From Halobacteriovorax sp. (lineage in GTDB: Bacteria > Bdellovibrionota > Bacteriovoracia > Bacteriovoracales > Bacteriovoracaceae), in NCBI GenBank assembly GCA_020048985.1, contig JAIFLR010000013.1:1-64000 (forward strand): 64,000 bases of DNA. The letters run 5' to 3'. The notes under the pieces were generated by a model. That model was not told the origin of the DNA, did no database searches, and saw only the letters and a list, made by a program, of their open reading frames with translations. Positions 34,220 through 43,380 of the stretch are shown here, piece by piece (positions within the stretch are counted from its first letter, which is position 1; each line of letters starts with the position of its first letter). A program made the translations under genes and the position numbers.

Positions 34220-35493
34220 CTTGGAGTATGCCTACCATTTTTTAAACCTTCCAATGCTTCTTTGGGATCTGCATGAGACTGAACCGCGAATCCTTCATTC
34301 GTAAGGGCCCAGCTGATAACCTCACGAAGATCATCATCATCGTCATCGTCAATCACGAGAATATTACGTTTAGTGTCCACGCATTTAGGAATTGAGAACG
34401 AAAAGCGAGAACCAGATGTTCTCTGATTTTCCACAAGAATATGTCCGCCGTGAGCTTCCACAATCGTCTTACATATAAAGAGCCCAAGCCCAGTTCCCGA
34501 CTTACCTATCACACAACCCGTCCAGTACTTGTCAAAAACAAGACTAAGCTCAGACGGATTAATTCCAGGTCCGCTGTCTGAAACACTGAAAATAATTTCT
34601 TTTTCTAATGCTTCTATCCCCAAGTGGATTCGCCCCCCCTCGGGAGTAAACTTAATGGCATTGCTCAAAAGATTTGTAAGGACTTGAAACATCTTGTTTT
34701 TATCTATGTTGAGCATAAGCCCATTAGGAAAAGTCGTATTCACTGAAAGAGTTTTTTGTTTTAAAAGTGGCAGATTGGTATCGTATACCTCTCTAAAAAC
34801 CACAGAGACGTCACAAACTGTTTTCTTGAGACACGAAAGATCATCTTCCGTTTTATTTTTATCCAAAAGATCTGCGATAAGAATTTTTAATTTTTCTGTG
34901 GTTTTAAGAATTCGACTCGCCTGACATTGAACATCTTTTGAAAATACACTTTTTACATTCCTCTCAGCAACTTTTAGTAGCATCTGAGCTTCTAGCTGAA
35001 TGACGCTAAGAGGATTTTTTATATCATGAGAGACAATGGCGAGCATTTGCTCTCTCGCTGCAAATGCCTTGTCGGCGAGCTTACTCATTCTTGCTTCTTT
35101 TTCTTTGATTTCACCTTCCTGTAAGACGCGGCTTACGACCTGAACCAAACGCTGGGGATAGGCGCTAAGGACAACATCTTCCGCCCCTGCCCTCATCAAA
35201 CAGGCCACCTCCACTTCTCCAACTCCACTAGAAATGAGAATGAATGGTAAGTTGCAACATTTTTTTTTGGTTCTCAGGAGAGCTTCTTGTGCCGAAAATT
35301 CAACGACTTCCGAATCGAAGGCCACGAGATTCCATGGTGAAGCCTCTAGCTTCTTTTGAAATTCGTCAGCATTTCCCACGACAGCAGATTGAATTGTGTA
35401 ACCTAAGCATTGAAGATGCTTAAGAATGTCCTGGCATTTATCTTCCGATTTTCCAACACTCAATATCCTCAAAATCTTTTCGGGACTCATCAT
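34207..35493 (-). CDS. Hybrid sensor histidine kinase, C-terminal receiver truncated by frameshift
   Basis: 428 residues from ATG 35493. Residues ~8-120 form a degenerate receiver-like domain (FDSEVVEF where the acceptor Asp region would be). A dimerisation domain follows with H156 in IVSHDIKNPLSV, then N-box NLLSNAIKFT, G1 DSGPGIN and G2 GTGLGLF. After the kinase a true receiver begins (ILVIDDDDDDDLREV), but the frame is lost after LKNGRHTP and a stop follows. The rest of that receiver is found out of frame at 34016-34219. The kinase core should still work; phosphorelay through the missing receiver should not. An HPt protein is encoded nearby at 35941. Confidence 0.88.
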   Translation of the reverse strand: MMSPEKILRILSVGKSEDKCQDILKHLQCLGYTIQSAVVGNADEFQKKLEASPWNLVAFDSEVVEFSAQEALLRTKKKCCNLPFILISSGVGEVEVACLMRAGAEDVVLSAYPQRLVQVVSRVLQEGEIKEKEARMSKLADKAFAAREQMLAIVSHDIKNPLSVIQLEAQMLLKVAERNVKSVFSKDVQCQASRILKTTEKLKILIADLLDKNKTEDDLSCLKKTVCDVSVVFREVYDTNLPLLKQKTLSVNTTFPNGLMLNIDKNKMFQVLTNLLSNAIKFTPEGGRIHLGIEALEKEIIFSVSDSGPGINPSELSLVFDKYWTGCVIGKSGTGLGLFICKTIVEAHGGHILVENQRTSGSRFSFSIPKCVDTKRNILVIDDDDDDDLREVISWALTNEGFAVQSHADPKEALEGLKNGRHTPRWIQ

Positions 35494-35597
35494 GCTTCTT
35501 TTTTTTCGAGAATAAAATGGCAACCCCGGAGACTACCTTAAAGTAGCATCCAGGGCGCAACTGTAATTTAAATTTAAGATCCCGCAGAGACCTGAGT

Positions 35598-35810
35598 CTA
35601 CTGGCGAGAGGAAAACGCCTTTGAATCCAATGCATTTCTTAGAAAAATTGTTCTGGCTTTGTTATCAGATCGAAGGGGAACATGAGTTACCAGACCATTC
35701 CCCAAAAGCTGTCTGAGAGATTCTTGTAACAATCTATTCTGGCCTTGCGACAAGCAGTTACGAACCTTTCTTTTTGCTTCTTGATTAACCACAAAGTTAA
35801 ACTCCATCAT
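35598..35810 (-). CDS. Small hypothetical protein
   Basis: About 70 residues from ATG 35810 (a second ATG follows directly). Basic and helical (NQEAKRKVRNCLSQGQNRLLQESLRQLL), with a C-terminal segment rich in Arg and Ser. No family is recognised and the ribosome site is weak. It lies between the hybrid kinase and the HPt gene on the same strand, so it could belong to that signalling cluster. Confidence 0.4.
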   Translation of the reverse strand: MMEFNFVVNQEAKRKVRNCLSQGQNRLLQESLRQLLGNGLVTHVPLRSDNKARTIFLRNALDSKAFSSRQ

Positions 35811-35940
35811 TTTATTCAAAGCTCATAAACAACAAAGCAAGGTGAAGGCCACCTACCGGAGGATGACTTTTCAACTAGTTATTACAAATCTATAAAAACG
35901 GTGGGGAATTCTGGGACAAGATTAGTAAAGAAACGGGGAA

Positions 35941-36225
35941 TTAATAGAAATTGAGTCGGGCAATTTTGATTTCACAGGCCATCGAATGGGCCAATTGTCT
36001 TATGATTGCCTTATCCCTATTTTGGGCGGCAATCTCTATCTCGGCCCCAAAAGGCGCTATTTGAGGAAATTCAAAAGTAACAGCGTTTCCTTTGACCTGG
36101 TGACCGAGCTTTAAGGCCGGAGCAAAATCATTCATATCTAGTGACTGGATAAGGTCATCAATCTCTTGAATCCTTTTATCCAGATACTTTCTTTTTAATT
36201 CAACAGGTACTTGCATGGGCCGCAT
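35941..36225 (-). CDS. Histidine phosphotransfer (HPt) protein
   Basis: 94 residues, or 91 if the ATG at 36216 (AGGA upstream) is used. H42 lies in LGHQVKGNAVTF, matching the HPt consensus HxxKG. The flanking helices (YLDKRIQEIDDLIQSL, GAEIEIAAQNRDKAIIRQL) complete a four-helix HPt bundle. It should shuttle phosphoryl groups between a hybrid kinase receiver and a response regulator. The nearest candidate partner is the hybrid kinase at 34207-35493, whose receiver is broken. Confidence 0.85.
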   Translation of the reverse strand: MRPMQVPVELKRKYLDKRIQEIDDLIQSLDMNDFAPALKLGHQVKGNAVTFEFPQIAPFGAEIEIAAQNRDKAIIRQLAHSMACEIKIARLNFY

Positions 36226-36400
36226 CCTATAATTTCCATTTCGGGTCGCCTACATAAGGTCAGCTTAATTTCATCAGTGGGGCCATATCGCACTGTAAAA
36301 TCTTTTTACACAGGCAAGTAATCGCTTCACTTGCTCACCCTTTTACCCCCAAAATAGCGATAATTACACGCGTACAACTTTGGGTTCGGAGATCCACATA

Positions 36401-36940
36401 ATGAAACGTTTCAGTCTCCTCATTCTTTTAGGCCTCTTACAAGCATGCGACCCCTATGGATTTGGTTTTAAAATGAACCCTGCTTTTGTTCTGAATGAAG
36501 CCTTCAAGTCAGTGCTGGCGCTAGACCATGAGGCATTTCTAGAGGTTTCCGGCAAAGAGGCACTATGTTTGTATGGAAATCCTGAGGGAGTCTCCTATTT
36601 ACGTAGCAACCTCAATCTTGATGCTGAAAACGTTGAAATCAAACCTAAACTAATTGAAAACTCGAGCAAATACACTAAGGCCCCTCACTTCGTTGGTTAC
36701 TGGTCTTACTACCAGGAAAAGTACCAGATCAATATTTTAGATAAGGGCACCAAGGAAGAACTCCTCCAAGTAGTGGTTGAATGTCATTACGGTTTTGAAG
36801 GCGAGAAGAAAGAAAGCTATCAGAATCTCAAACTTAAAAAATATAAAATGAAAGAGTGTCGAGTGATCAAAATGATTCCACTTAAGTTCTCTGGTCTTCC
36901 TATGCGAGATGAGTGTCAGCCTTTGAGAGTCGTTTTATAA
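36401..36940 (+). CDS. Lipoprotein of unknown function
   Basis: 179 residues from ATG 36401 with GGAG upstream. The lipoprotein signal has lipobox LLQAC (MKRFSLLILLGLLQAC). The mature part is beta-rich with paired Cys (CHYGFEG, KECRVIKM, DECQPL). I do not recognise the family. The end overlaps the convergent PilZ gene by 6 nt. Confidence 0.72.
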   Translation: MKRFSLLILLGLLQACDPYGFGFKMNPAFVLNEAFKSVLALDHEAFLEVSGKEALCLYGNPEGVSYLRSNLNLDAENVEIKPKLIENSSKYTKAPHFVGYWSYYQEKYQINILDKGTKEELLQVVVECHYGFEGEKKESYQNLKLKKYKMKECRVIKMIPLKFSGLPMRDECQPLRVVL

Positions 36941-37504
36941 CCACTGAAGACTTTTATAATCGTGCGTAACAGCGGCCCTCAAATGAGCGATTCTCTCAAC
37001 GTCTTTATAACCCAGAACTCCAGCAAGAACTCTCGCCTTGACCTTGGTTTCCTCATCCGAGTTATAGGAATCGATTAGCGTCTGCAAGAAGATGAGATTT
37101 GAAGCAAAGGTTAAAACATAATCTTCGATGTGCTTCTGATCTTGATCAGTAATCCTGATAAATTGTAGTCCAAAACGAGAGCGAAAAATATTATCCAGGT
37201 TTTGTGATAACTGCTCCCTCCTGACCATCTTCGCCTTCACTCTAATCACCTTGTGCTGGAAGAGCTCTTTTGAAAAAGTCTGCATTTTAAGGATGGAGAA
37301 GTTTTTGAGTGAAGGAAGCTGAGGCAGAGAAATCATAATGGCGACTTCATCAGTCTCGGGAAAACTAGGCATTTCATCAATCAGAAGTCCGCCCTCGGAA
37401 ATATTGAGAGCGCGGGCCTTCAAAACATAATCCCCATCAGCGTAAAGCACCGTCTCCTTAAAAGGAGCTCTTAGGTGCTTACGCTGATAGTTCTTTGATC
37501 TCAT
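36935..37504 (-). CDS. PilZ-domain protein
   Basis: 189 residues. The PilZ c-di-GMP motif is present as the basic cluster RKHLRAPF near residue 8 and NISEGG near residue 34. The beta-barrel continues to about residue 125 (FGLQFIRI), followed by a helical C-terminal extension. It is probably a c-di-GMP effector. Its ATG overlaps the TGA of the phoH gene (ATGA), so translation is coupled to PhoH. Confidence 0.85.
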   Translation of the reverse strand: MRSKNYQRKHLRAPFKETVLYADGDYVLKARALNISEGGLLIDEMPSFPETDEVAIMISLPQLPSLKNFSILKMQTFSKELFQHKVIRVKAKMVRREQLSQNLDNIFRSRFGLQFIRITDQDQKHIEDYVLTFASNLIFLQTLIDSYNSDEETKVKARVLAGVLGYKDVERIAHLRAAVTHDYKSLQWL

Positions 37505-38820
37505 AGAAGTTTGCTGGCAATTTCTGAAAGAGGTGAACGTTCGCCGACGGAAAGCTTCACGTGAGCAACGATCTCTTCACCTTTAAGTTTATCAATAGTG
37601 TAAACCAAACCGTTATTCAAAGAATCAAGGTATGGATTATCGATTTGCTCAGAGTCACCAGTTAGAACGATTTTCGTCCCTTCACCGGCACGAGTGATAA
37701 TTGTCTTAATCTCATGCGGAGTTAAGTTTTGAGACTCATCCACAATCATGAACTGCTGAGGAAGAGAGCGACCTCTGATGTAAGTCAGTGGCTCAACGTG
37801 AAGAAGACCTTGGTTAATAAGTTCATCCCAAGTCGTCATCTCGTTACGAGCACGCTGATTTCCAAACAAGAAATCGATGTTATCAAAAATAGGCTGCATC
37901 CAAGGGCCTAATTTCTCACTGATGTCTCCTGGTAAGAAACCAAGATCTCTCCCCATTGGCACGATCGGACGAGAAACAAGCACGCGTGAATAGTTTTGTT
38001 TAGTGATGGCACACTCGAGGCCAGCTGCAATCGCAAGAAGGGTTTTCCCTGTACCTGCTTTACCAACCAATGAAACCAAATTGATTTCATTATTCAAAAG
38101 AGCATCCATAGCAAACTGCTGCTCGATATTTTTAGGATGAATACCCCAAACACCTTCTTTAGGCTTGATGAGAGGAACCAGTCCACCCTTCTTAGCGTGA
38201 AAGCGTCCGAGAGCTTTTTTGAAAGGATTGTTTTTATCCGCCAAGACCAAGTACTCGTTAGGATAAAGATTGTTGATATCACCTGGCTCAATTTTTAAGA
38301 AACGTTCTTTCTCAAATTCTTCAATTTTTTCCAGATCAAATTGTACAACTCTTTGTCCTGAATAAAGCTCATCTTCAGTGACACCAGTAGTTTCATAATC
38401 TTCAGCATGAACGTTAACTGCATCAGATTTTAACCGAAGGTTAATATCCTTTGTAATCAGGATGACGTTTTCCCCAGCTTCTTTCAACGTGAGAGCTGAA
38501 GCAAGAATGATGTTGTCATTCAAGTCCAGTTTCAGCCCGGAGTTCGCAGTTCCCTTGTACTCTTTAGTAACACTCACCTGTAGGGTGCCACCGTTTTCAA
38601 GCTTGACTCCTTTAAAGAGTGAGCCTTGAGAGCGGAAGCCATCAATCAAACGAGAGAAGTAACGAGCATTTCGCCCATTTTCGTTCTGATCTTTTTTAAA
38701 GCGATCTAGTTCTTCAATGACTGTTAGAGGAATAAAGACTTTGTTGTCTGGGCCAAATTTGTTTATGGCAAGAGGATCAAGTAACAGGACGTTCGTATCC
38801 AAAATGAATGTTTTATTCAA
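37501..38820 (-). CDS. PhoH-family protein with N-terminal PIN domain
   Basis: 439 residues, TTG start with a strong AGGAGG site just upstream. The N-terminal PIN nuclease domain (LDTNVLLLDP, IEELDRFKKD, GRNARYFSR) is fused to a PhoH ATPase with Walker A VGKAGTGKT near residue 253 and Walker B FMIVDESQNL, plus VLTGDSEQID. This PhoH2/YlaK-like layout is associated with RNA unwinding and cleavage. It is coupled by a 4-nt overlap to the PilZ gene downstream, so c-di-GMP signalling might affect its activity; that link is inferred. Confidence 0.96.
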   Translation of the reverse strand: MNKTFILDTNVLLLDPLAINKFGPDNKVFIPLTVIEELDRFKKDQNENGRNARYFSRLIDGFRSQGSLFKGVKLENGGTLQVSVTKEYKGTANSGLKLDLNDNIILASALTLKEAGENVILITKDINLRLKSDAVNVHAEDYETTGVTEDELYSGQRVVQFDLEKIEEFEKERFLKIEPGDINNLYPNEYLVLADKNNPFKKALGRFHAKKGGLVPLIKPKEGVWGIHPKNIEQQFAMDALLNNEINLVSLVGKAGTGKTLLAIAAGLECAITKQNYSRVLVSRPIVPMGRDLGFLPGDISEKLGPWMQPIFDNIDFLFGNQRARNEMTTWDELINQGLLHVEPLTYIRGRSLPQQFMIVDESQNLTPHEIKTIITRAGEGTKIVLTGDSEQIDNPYLDSLNNGLVYTIDKLKGEEIVAHVKLSVGERSPLSEIASKLL

Positions 38821-38869
38821 AAAACTCCTCCTATCCGTGGGGGCCGTGTGTTGAATTTAGGATAAAAAA

Positions 38870-39988
38870 TTAAGCATCGAATGAAAAGTCAAATAAGCTC
38901 AGATAGATGATGAACCGCTTACTTTTTGTCTGTTTGTACTTAGAACCGAGTTCAACGTCGTAAAAACCTGCCATTAGTTTCATAAAGGCCATATCAAGTT
39001 GAGCTCCGTAGCTGTAATATCCGCTATTCATTCCGGCCATAAAAGTCAGACCTGGAAGTCCAACTTGGGCACCAAACCGCAGTCTTTTACCGAAATCCAT
39101 CTGCTCATTTAGCCCTCTCACATCTGCAGATAGTACATAGTGAAAAAGACCCATATCCTGCCCGCCGGCGAGACCTAAATTGACTTGATCATCAGTATTT
39201 GCGACCGCTAAATTTTCGGCATTTTTAGGAACCTTATACTCTGTGCCAGTAATGTCCAAGGCCGAAAGACCCAAAACAAATTGGGAATTTCCCTCCTTGA
39301 TAACATGCTCGAGGCCCGCGTCAAAGCCCCAGCCGATTCCTCTCACTTGTCCCAGAGATTTAAGTAAGGCATCCATCTCATCCTGACCAAGAGAGTCGGC
39401 TACTACCGGTCCGGTTAGGGCCATTGTATCTTTAAGGCCAGTGCGCTCAAGATATTTAGCGCTAAATCCCAGAGAGGTCTGCGAGCCCGTGTTGGATTTT
39501 CTGCTGATGCGATTTGCACTAATGGGAATCCCTAGGCCAAATGCAACGCCCTTATCTGAGCGAATATCGAGATCCATCATGGGATGAGTTTTATTTCTTA
39601 GGAGAACATCAAAACTTTCGTTAGCAATAAAGCTCACGCCAAAGTTAAACAACTTGAATCCTGGAGCTACCCCTGCACTAGCGTGGGCCGGATAATTCAT
39701 GAGAACGTCAGCAACTCCAACAGCATCTGAAGGAAAATCGCTGAATCGATCCATATCTGCAAGAACATTTGTGCCCGAAAAATAGCCATTAAATGGATAC
39801 AAAGTCAGATCACTCTTATGACGGGCCAGTGAGGCCGGATTATAAAACAAAGTATACTCATCATCATTCACTGCTGTGAAAGCATCTCCCATAAGAAGTG
39901 CCTTGGGTGATCTCAGAATATAGGGATACTCAAAAGCCATTGCGTGAGCAGATAAAAAGAAGAGACAAAAAATCTTCCAATTTTTCAT
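38870..39988 (-). CDS. Outer-membrane barrel protein (UPF0164/PorV-like N-terminus)
   Basis: 372 residues with signal peptide (to about residue 18, AMA). The start of the mature chain (SPKALLMGDAFTAVNDDEYTLFYNPASLA) is typical of PorV/FadL-like barrels in which GDAFTAV..D..A.FYNPAGLA is conserved. The rest alternates Gly, Phe and Tyr as barrel strands do. Its ATG overlaps the stop of the preceding lipoprotein gene (ATGA), so the two are co-translated and may form an outer-membrane pair. Confidence 0.8.
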   Translation of the reverse strand: MKNWKIFCLFFLSAHAMAFEYPYILRSPKALLMGDAFTAVNDDEYTLFYNPASLARHKSDLTLYPFNGYFSGTNVLADMDRFSDFPSDAVGVADVLMNYPAHASAGVAPGFKLFNFGVSFIANESFDVLLRNKTHPMMDLDIRSDKGVAFGLGIPISANRISRKSNTGSQTSLGFSAKYLERTGLKDTMALTGPVVADSLGQDEMDALLKSLGQVRGIGWGFDAGLEHVIKEGNSQFVLGLSALDITGTEYKVPKNAENLAVANTDDQVNLGLAGGQDMGLFHYVLSADVRGLNEQMDFGKRLRFGAQVGLPGLTFMAGMNSGYYSYGAQLDMAFMKLMAGFYDVELGSKYKQTKSKRFIIYLSLFDFSFDA

Positions 39989-40971
39989 GGAAGGCCAACT
40001 TCAAATAAGAGGGCATAAATATATTGAAGGTTATCGAATTCAGCCGCTCCGGAGACTAATGTTTCACAAGTCGACTGTGAAGTTGTCGTAATTAAAGTTT
40101 CTAAGGCTGGATCGGCAGCAATGATAGCCGTTTTAAGCACATTAATTGATGCAGCAACAGTGTTTAAGTCTGCAAGGTCAGAGCCTGCTGGTAAAGTTAA
40201 GTTATCCAGGATGTCGATAATGTTGGTTACTAACATTAGGCCTTCACACATTCTTCTTTTTGTGATGACCAAATCCCCTGCGGGGGCGAATAACATATTT
40301 GGGTGACCATCATCTGTTCCCAAATCATTACAAACTCCAGCTCCACCGAGGCCAAGGAAAGCAATTGCGTTGGCGTATGTGTATTCCACAAAACAGGTTG
40401 AAGGTGTCGCTGATTGTTCATCAACACTCGCAGCTCCAGCGCCTTTATTTCCGAGTGAATCAACATTTCCATAGAAGTGCAGGAATTTTCCTAACTGAGT
40501 GATACTAAGTAAAAGCGCTTGAACACCCATGTCACCCGCTTTACGAGTTCCATACTTTAATTCTCGCGCGGCTTGACTAGGCTGAGCACTGTCAACATTC
40601 AGAAGAATATCCAGTCCTTCACGTAGCGCCAGGTACTCTGCGGAATCGGCTTCAGTCTCCGAGGAGTAAGTTATAGTAGTAAGGGATTTCATGAAAGTGG
40701 CAGCACCCGTTTGTATTTTAGAGAATTCGCTGCTCAAAAAAACAACTTCACTAAAACCGGCCTTGCAAGCATAAGCAGAGGCTAGAACTTGAAGATAAAT
40801 GGCGTTGTCTGTATCACGCCCGACATCTTCAAGAACATCAATGGCGGCTGCACATTTGTTAGATGACAAATACGTCAAAGCAATATCAATTGCCTCATCC
40901 ATCTCGTCTTCGGGTGGCTTGGCACAACTAGCAAATAAAATTAATGAAAACAGGATGAGTATTAAGCGCAA
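39985..40971 (-). CDS. Lipoprotein with TPR-like N-terminal region
   Basis: 328 residues, TTG start with GGAGG upstream. The lipobox is FASC (MRLILILFSLILFASC). Residues ~25-110 form helical pairs (IALTYLSSNKCAAAIDVLEDVG, YLQVLASAYACKAGFSE) like TPR units. The rest is helical with several Cys and a Gly-rich centre. Its stop overlaps the start of the barrel gene. Possibly an assembly or accessory lipoprotein of that barrel; family not recognised. Confidence 0.75.
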   Translation of the reverse strand: MRLILILFSLILFASCAKPPEDEMDEAIDIALTYLSSNKCAAAIDVLEDVGRDTDNAIYLQVLASAYACKAGFSEVVFLSSEFSKIQTGAATFMKSLTTITYSSETEADSAEYLALREGLDILLNVDSAQPSQAARELKYGTRKAGDMGVQALLLSITQLGKFLHFYGNVDSLGNKGAGAASVDEQSATPSTCFVEYTYANAIAFLGLGGAGVCNDLGTDDGHPNMLFAPAGDLVITKRRMCEGLMLVTNIIDILDNLTLPAGSDLADLNTVAASINVLKTAIIAADPALETLITTTSQSTCETLVSGAAEFDNLQYIYALLFEVGLP

Positions 40972-41051
40972 AATCCAATCCCTCCAAGCCTAATTATAAG
41001 GCATTGAGAGGGACAAAATGAGTCTGGGACAAAAATGCCGTTGAGGCTAGA

Positions 41052-42266
41052 TTACGCCCGATTCAGGTACTTGATTATTTTGGAGATGGCTTCCTGGAAT
41101 GGGACTTCTTCAATCACAAGGGCAATTCTTGCCGAGTTGGGAACGCCAAAGTCACTGCCTGGGACGACAGTAATCCCCTCGTTCTGAAGCAACTCGTCTG
41201 CGATTGCATATGAGTGATCTTTGTCACTCTCAAATCGGGCAAACATAGGTGTGCGAGAGAAATCGATCATAAAATAAAAAGCCGAAGTAGATTGATACCA
41301 ACAATGACCCAAGTTCGCTTCGCGGAATTTTTCACGAATAGTTGCGGCATTTTGTCTTACGTGATGCCTTACTGGGCCTAAAAAAGTTTCAACAAATTTC
41401 AGATCGAAATCCATCAAAGCCCTTTGAATTAAACTGTTGGGCCCAGAGGTCGTTTGCCCTTGGATTTTCCCCATGGCATTAACCAGGGCAGCTGGCCCAA
41501 TCGCATATCCCAAGCGCAGTCCAGTCGAGGCGAGAGACTTTGAAATCGCCTGAATAATAATGGTGCGACTTAAAAGTGAATGATCGAATTGATAAAAATA
41601 GGTTGGTTTTGGATCAAAATAATAAATGTCAGAATAAACTTCATCACTAAAGACGATGAGATCTGGGTATTCCAAAAGAAAGGCAGCAAACTCTTTCATC
41701 CAAGCATCTGAATAATGTACGCCGGCCGGATTATTTGGGCTGTTTACAATGATTGCTTTCGTTCTTGGAGTCATGGCCTTTCTAATATCCTCGACTGCAG
41801 GAACAAAAGCATCAAATACGTTTGATTTTACAACTGTGGGTATACCACCCCAGAACTTTATCATCTCTGGATAACTCACCCAATAAGGAACCAACAAAAT
41901 GACTTCATCCCCTGGATCTACCAAAGCTCCGAGACCATTGTAGATAGAATGTTTAGATCCATTGCTAACGATACAGTCAAAATCATTTTCAAAAATCTCA
42001 GTCGGAAGATTTCTGACCTCTGCCACATATTTGGTTAGTTTTTTTCTTAAATTTGTAAAACCAGAGACAGGAGAATATTGATAACTTTTTAAAAAGTTTA
42101 ACTGATGATGGATTTTTTCAATAAATTCGGGAAGCGGCTTAATAGGAAGCTGTCCACCGGATAAGTTATATATCACCTTACCTTCGTCGGTCATGTTCAA
42201 AGCTTTTTCATTAAGCTTCATGGTGATACTATATGAGAGTCCTTTTACTCGAGAACTTAAAAGCAT
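41052..42266 (-). CDS. PLP-dependent class I/II aminotransferase
   Basis: 404 residues, full length for the aspartate-aminotransferase-like fold I. The PLP Lys is in ISKSLASTGLRLGY near residue 240. Other landmarks are NSPNNPAGVHY and the C-terminal Arg in SARIALVI. It transfers amino groups to 2-oxoacids; the exact substrate (aspartate or aromatic) cannot be assigned. It follows coaD by 15 nt on the same strand, in a housekeeping cluster with rsmD. Confidence 0.93.
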   Translation of the reverse strand: MLLSSRVKGLSYSITMKLNEKALNMTDEGKVIYNLSGGQLPIKPLPEFIEKIHHQLNFLKSYQYSPVSGFTNLRKKLTKYVAEVRNLPTEIFENDFDCIVSNGSKHSIYNGLGALVDPGDEVILLVPYWVSYPEMIKFWGGIPTVVKSNVFDAFVPAVEDIRKAMTPRTKAIIVNSPNNPAGVHYSDAWMKEFAAFLLEYPDLIVFSDEVYSDIYYFDPKPTYFYQFDHSLLSRTIIIQAISKSLASTGLRLGYAIGPAALVNAMGKIQGQTTSGPNSLIQRALMDFDLKFVETFLGPVRHHVRQNAATIREKFREANLGHCWYQSTSAFYFMIDFSRTPMFARFESDKDHSYAIADELLQNEGITVVPGSDFGVPNSARIALVIEEVPFQEAISKIIKYLNRA

Positions 42267-42281
42267 AAATGACTTTTTGTT

Positions 42282-42764
42282 TTAGGGTTTAATCTTCTTC
42301 ATTTCCTCGTGAACCATAGGTGGGACAAAAGGAGTAATGTCACCGTCGTGAGCATAAACTTCTTTCACCAGAGAGCTAGAGATGTAGTACAACTTTTCAC
42401 TCGTCATGAGGAAGACTGTGTCACATTCAGCATTAATCTTACGGTTCATAGACGCCATTTGAAATTCGATCTCAAAGTCACCGGTTGGACGCAGTCCTCT
42501 GACAATTGAGCTGATTTTATTCTGTCTCGCATACTCAACAATTAATCCAGACCAACTATCAACGACAACTTTGGGCTCATGGGCAAAAAGTTTTTTCAGG
42601 ACGTTGACTCTGGCTTCAGTCGACATGAAAGGTTTCTTCGTTGGTGATACGGCTACCAGCACAACTATCTCATCGAAGATTTTGACAGCTCGTTGTACGA
42701 TATCCAAATGACCATTGGTGAATGGGTCAAATGTTCCAGCATAAAGTCCGCGTTTCTTTTCCAA
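42282..42764 (-). CDS. coaD: Phosphopantetheine adenylyltransferase
   Basis: 160 residues, normal size. The nucleotidyltransferase motif TFDPFTNGHLD (His19) and the C-terminal YISSSLVKEV are diagnostic. It catalyses the fourth step of CoA synthesis (4'-phosphopantetheine plus ATP to dephospho-CoA). It lies 30 nt downstream of rsmD, an order common in bacteria. Confidence 0.98.
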   Translation of the reverse strand: MEKKRGLYAGTFDPFTNGHLDIVQRAVKIFDEIVVLVAVSPTKKPFMSTEARVNVLKKLFAHEPKVVVDSWSGLIVEYARQNKISSIVRGLRPTGDFEIEFQMASMNRKINAECDTVFLMTSEKLYYISSSLVKEVYAHDGDITPFVPPMVHEEMKKIKP

Positions 42765-42794
42765 GGAACTTCCTTTGATTGGTTCTCTTAAATA

Positions 42795-43373
42795 CTATAC
42801 GAGTTTTCCCACCACGACAAAATGATCTCCCTGCTCCACCGTTTTGATAACCGAATGGAATGCCGCAGTGACGTCCTGAAGCTTAGGTCCCTTTAAACGA
42901 TCGGACTCCAGCCACACTTCACCTTCGAAATTTTGTCCTTTAAGTAGATCAAGAATTTCAAAATAAAGGGCATGTAGCTCAAAGGGCGGATCAAGAAAAA
43001 GTATTACGTCCTGAGTCTCTGGAAATTGATAACGCAATTCTTTTGAAACCCAATGTTTTGCATCTGAATTACTGACCACAATCGAAGCAGGGTCAAATTT
43101 GAAAGACTTTATTAGTTGTTCCTGATTTTGTTTCAAAGTCAGAAATGCCCCTCTCATTGAGTCGTTGGCAGCAACTTTCTCAGCACCACGAGATAGTGCC
43201 TCAAAGGCCATTGCTCCCGAGCCCGCGCAAAGATCCACAAACTGGTACCCCTCAAGGTTTTGTCTCCAGTCAAAGAGCTTTCTCTTAATGAGGACGGATG
43301 TTGGACGTGTGGAATCAGATCGAGGCGTAGCAAGAGGAAAACCTCTCGCTACGCCACCAAGAATTTTTATCAT
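42795..43373 (-). CDS. rsmD: 16S rRNA (guanine966-N2)-methyltransferase RsmD
   Basis: 192 residues. The N-terminal ILGGVARGFPLATP segment, SAM motif VDLCAGSGAMAFEALSRGA and catalytic DPPF (near residue 128-131) are the RsmD signature. It methylates G966 of 16S rRNA. It is the likely first or second gene of an rsmD-coaD-aminotransferase run, with the short acidic protein gene 7 nt upstream. Confidence 0.96.
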   Translation of the reverse strand: MIKILGGVARGFPLATPRSDSTRPTSVLIKRKLFDWRQNLEGYQFVDLCAGSGAMAFEALSRGAEKVAANDSMRGAFLTLKQNQEQLIKSFKFDPASIVVSNSDAKHWVSKELRYQFPETQDVILFLDPPFELHALYFEILDLLKGQNFEGEVWLESDRLKGPKLQDVTAAFHSVIKTVEQGDHFVVVGKLV

Positions 43374-43380
43374 TGAATGA

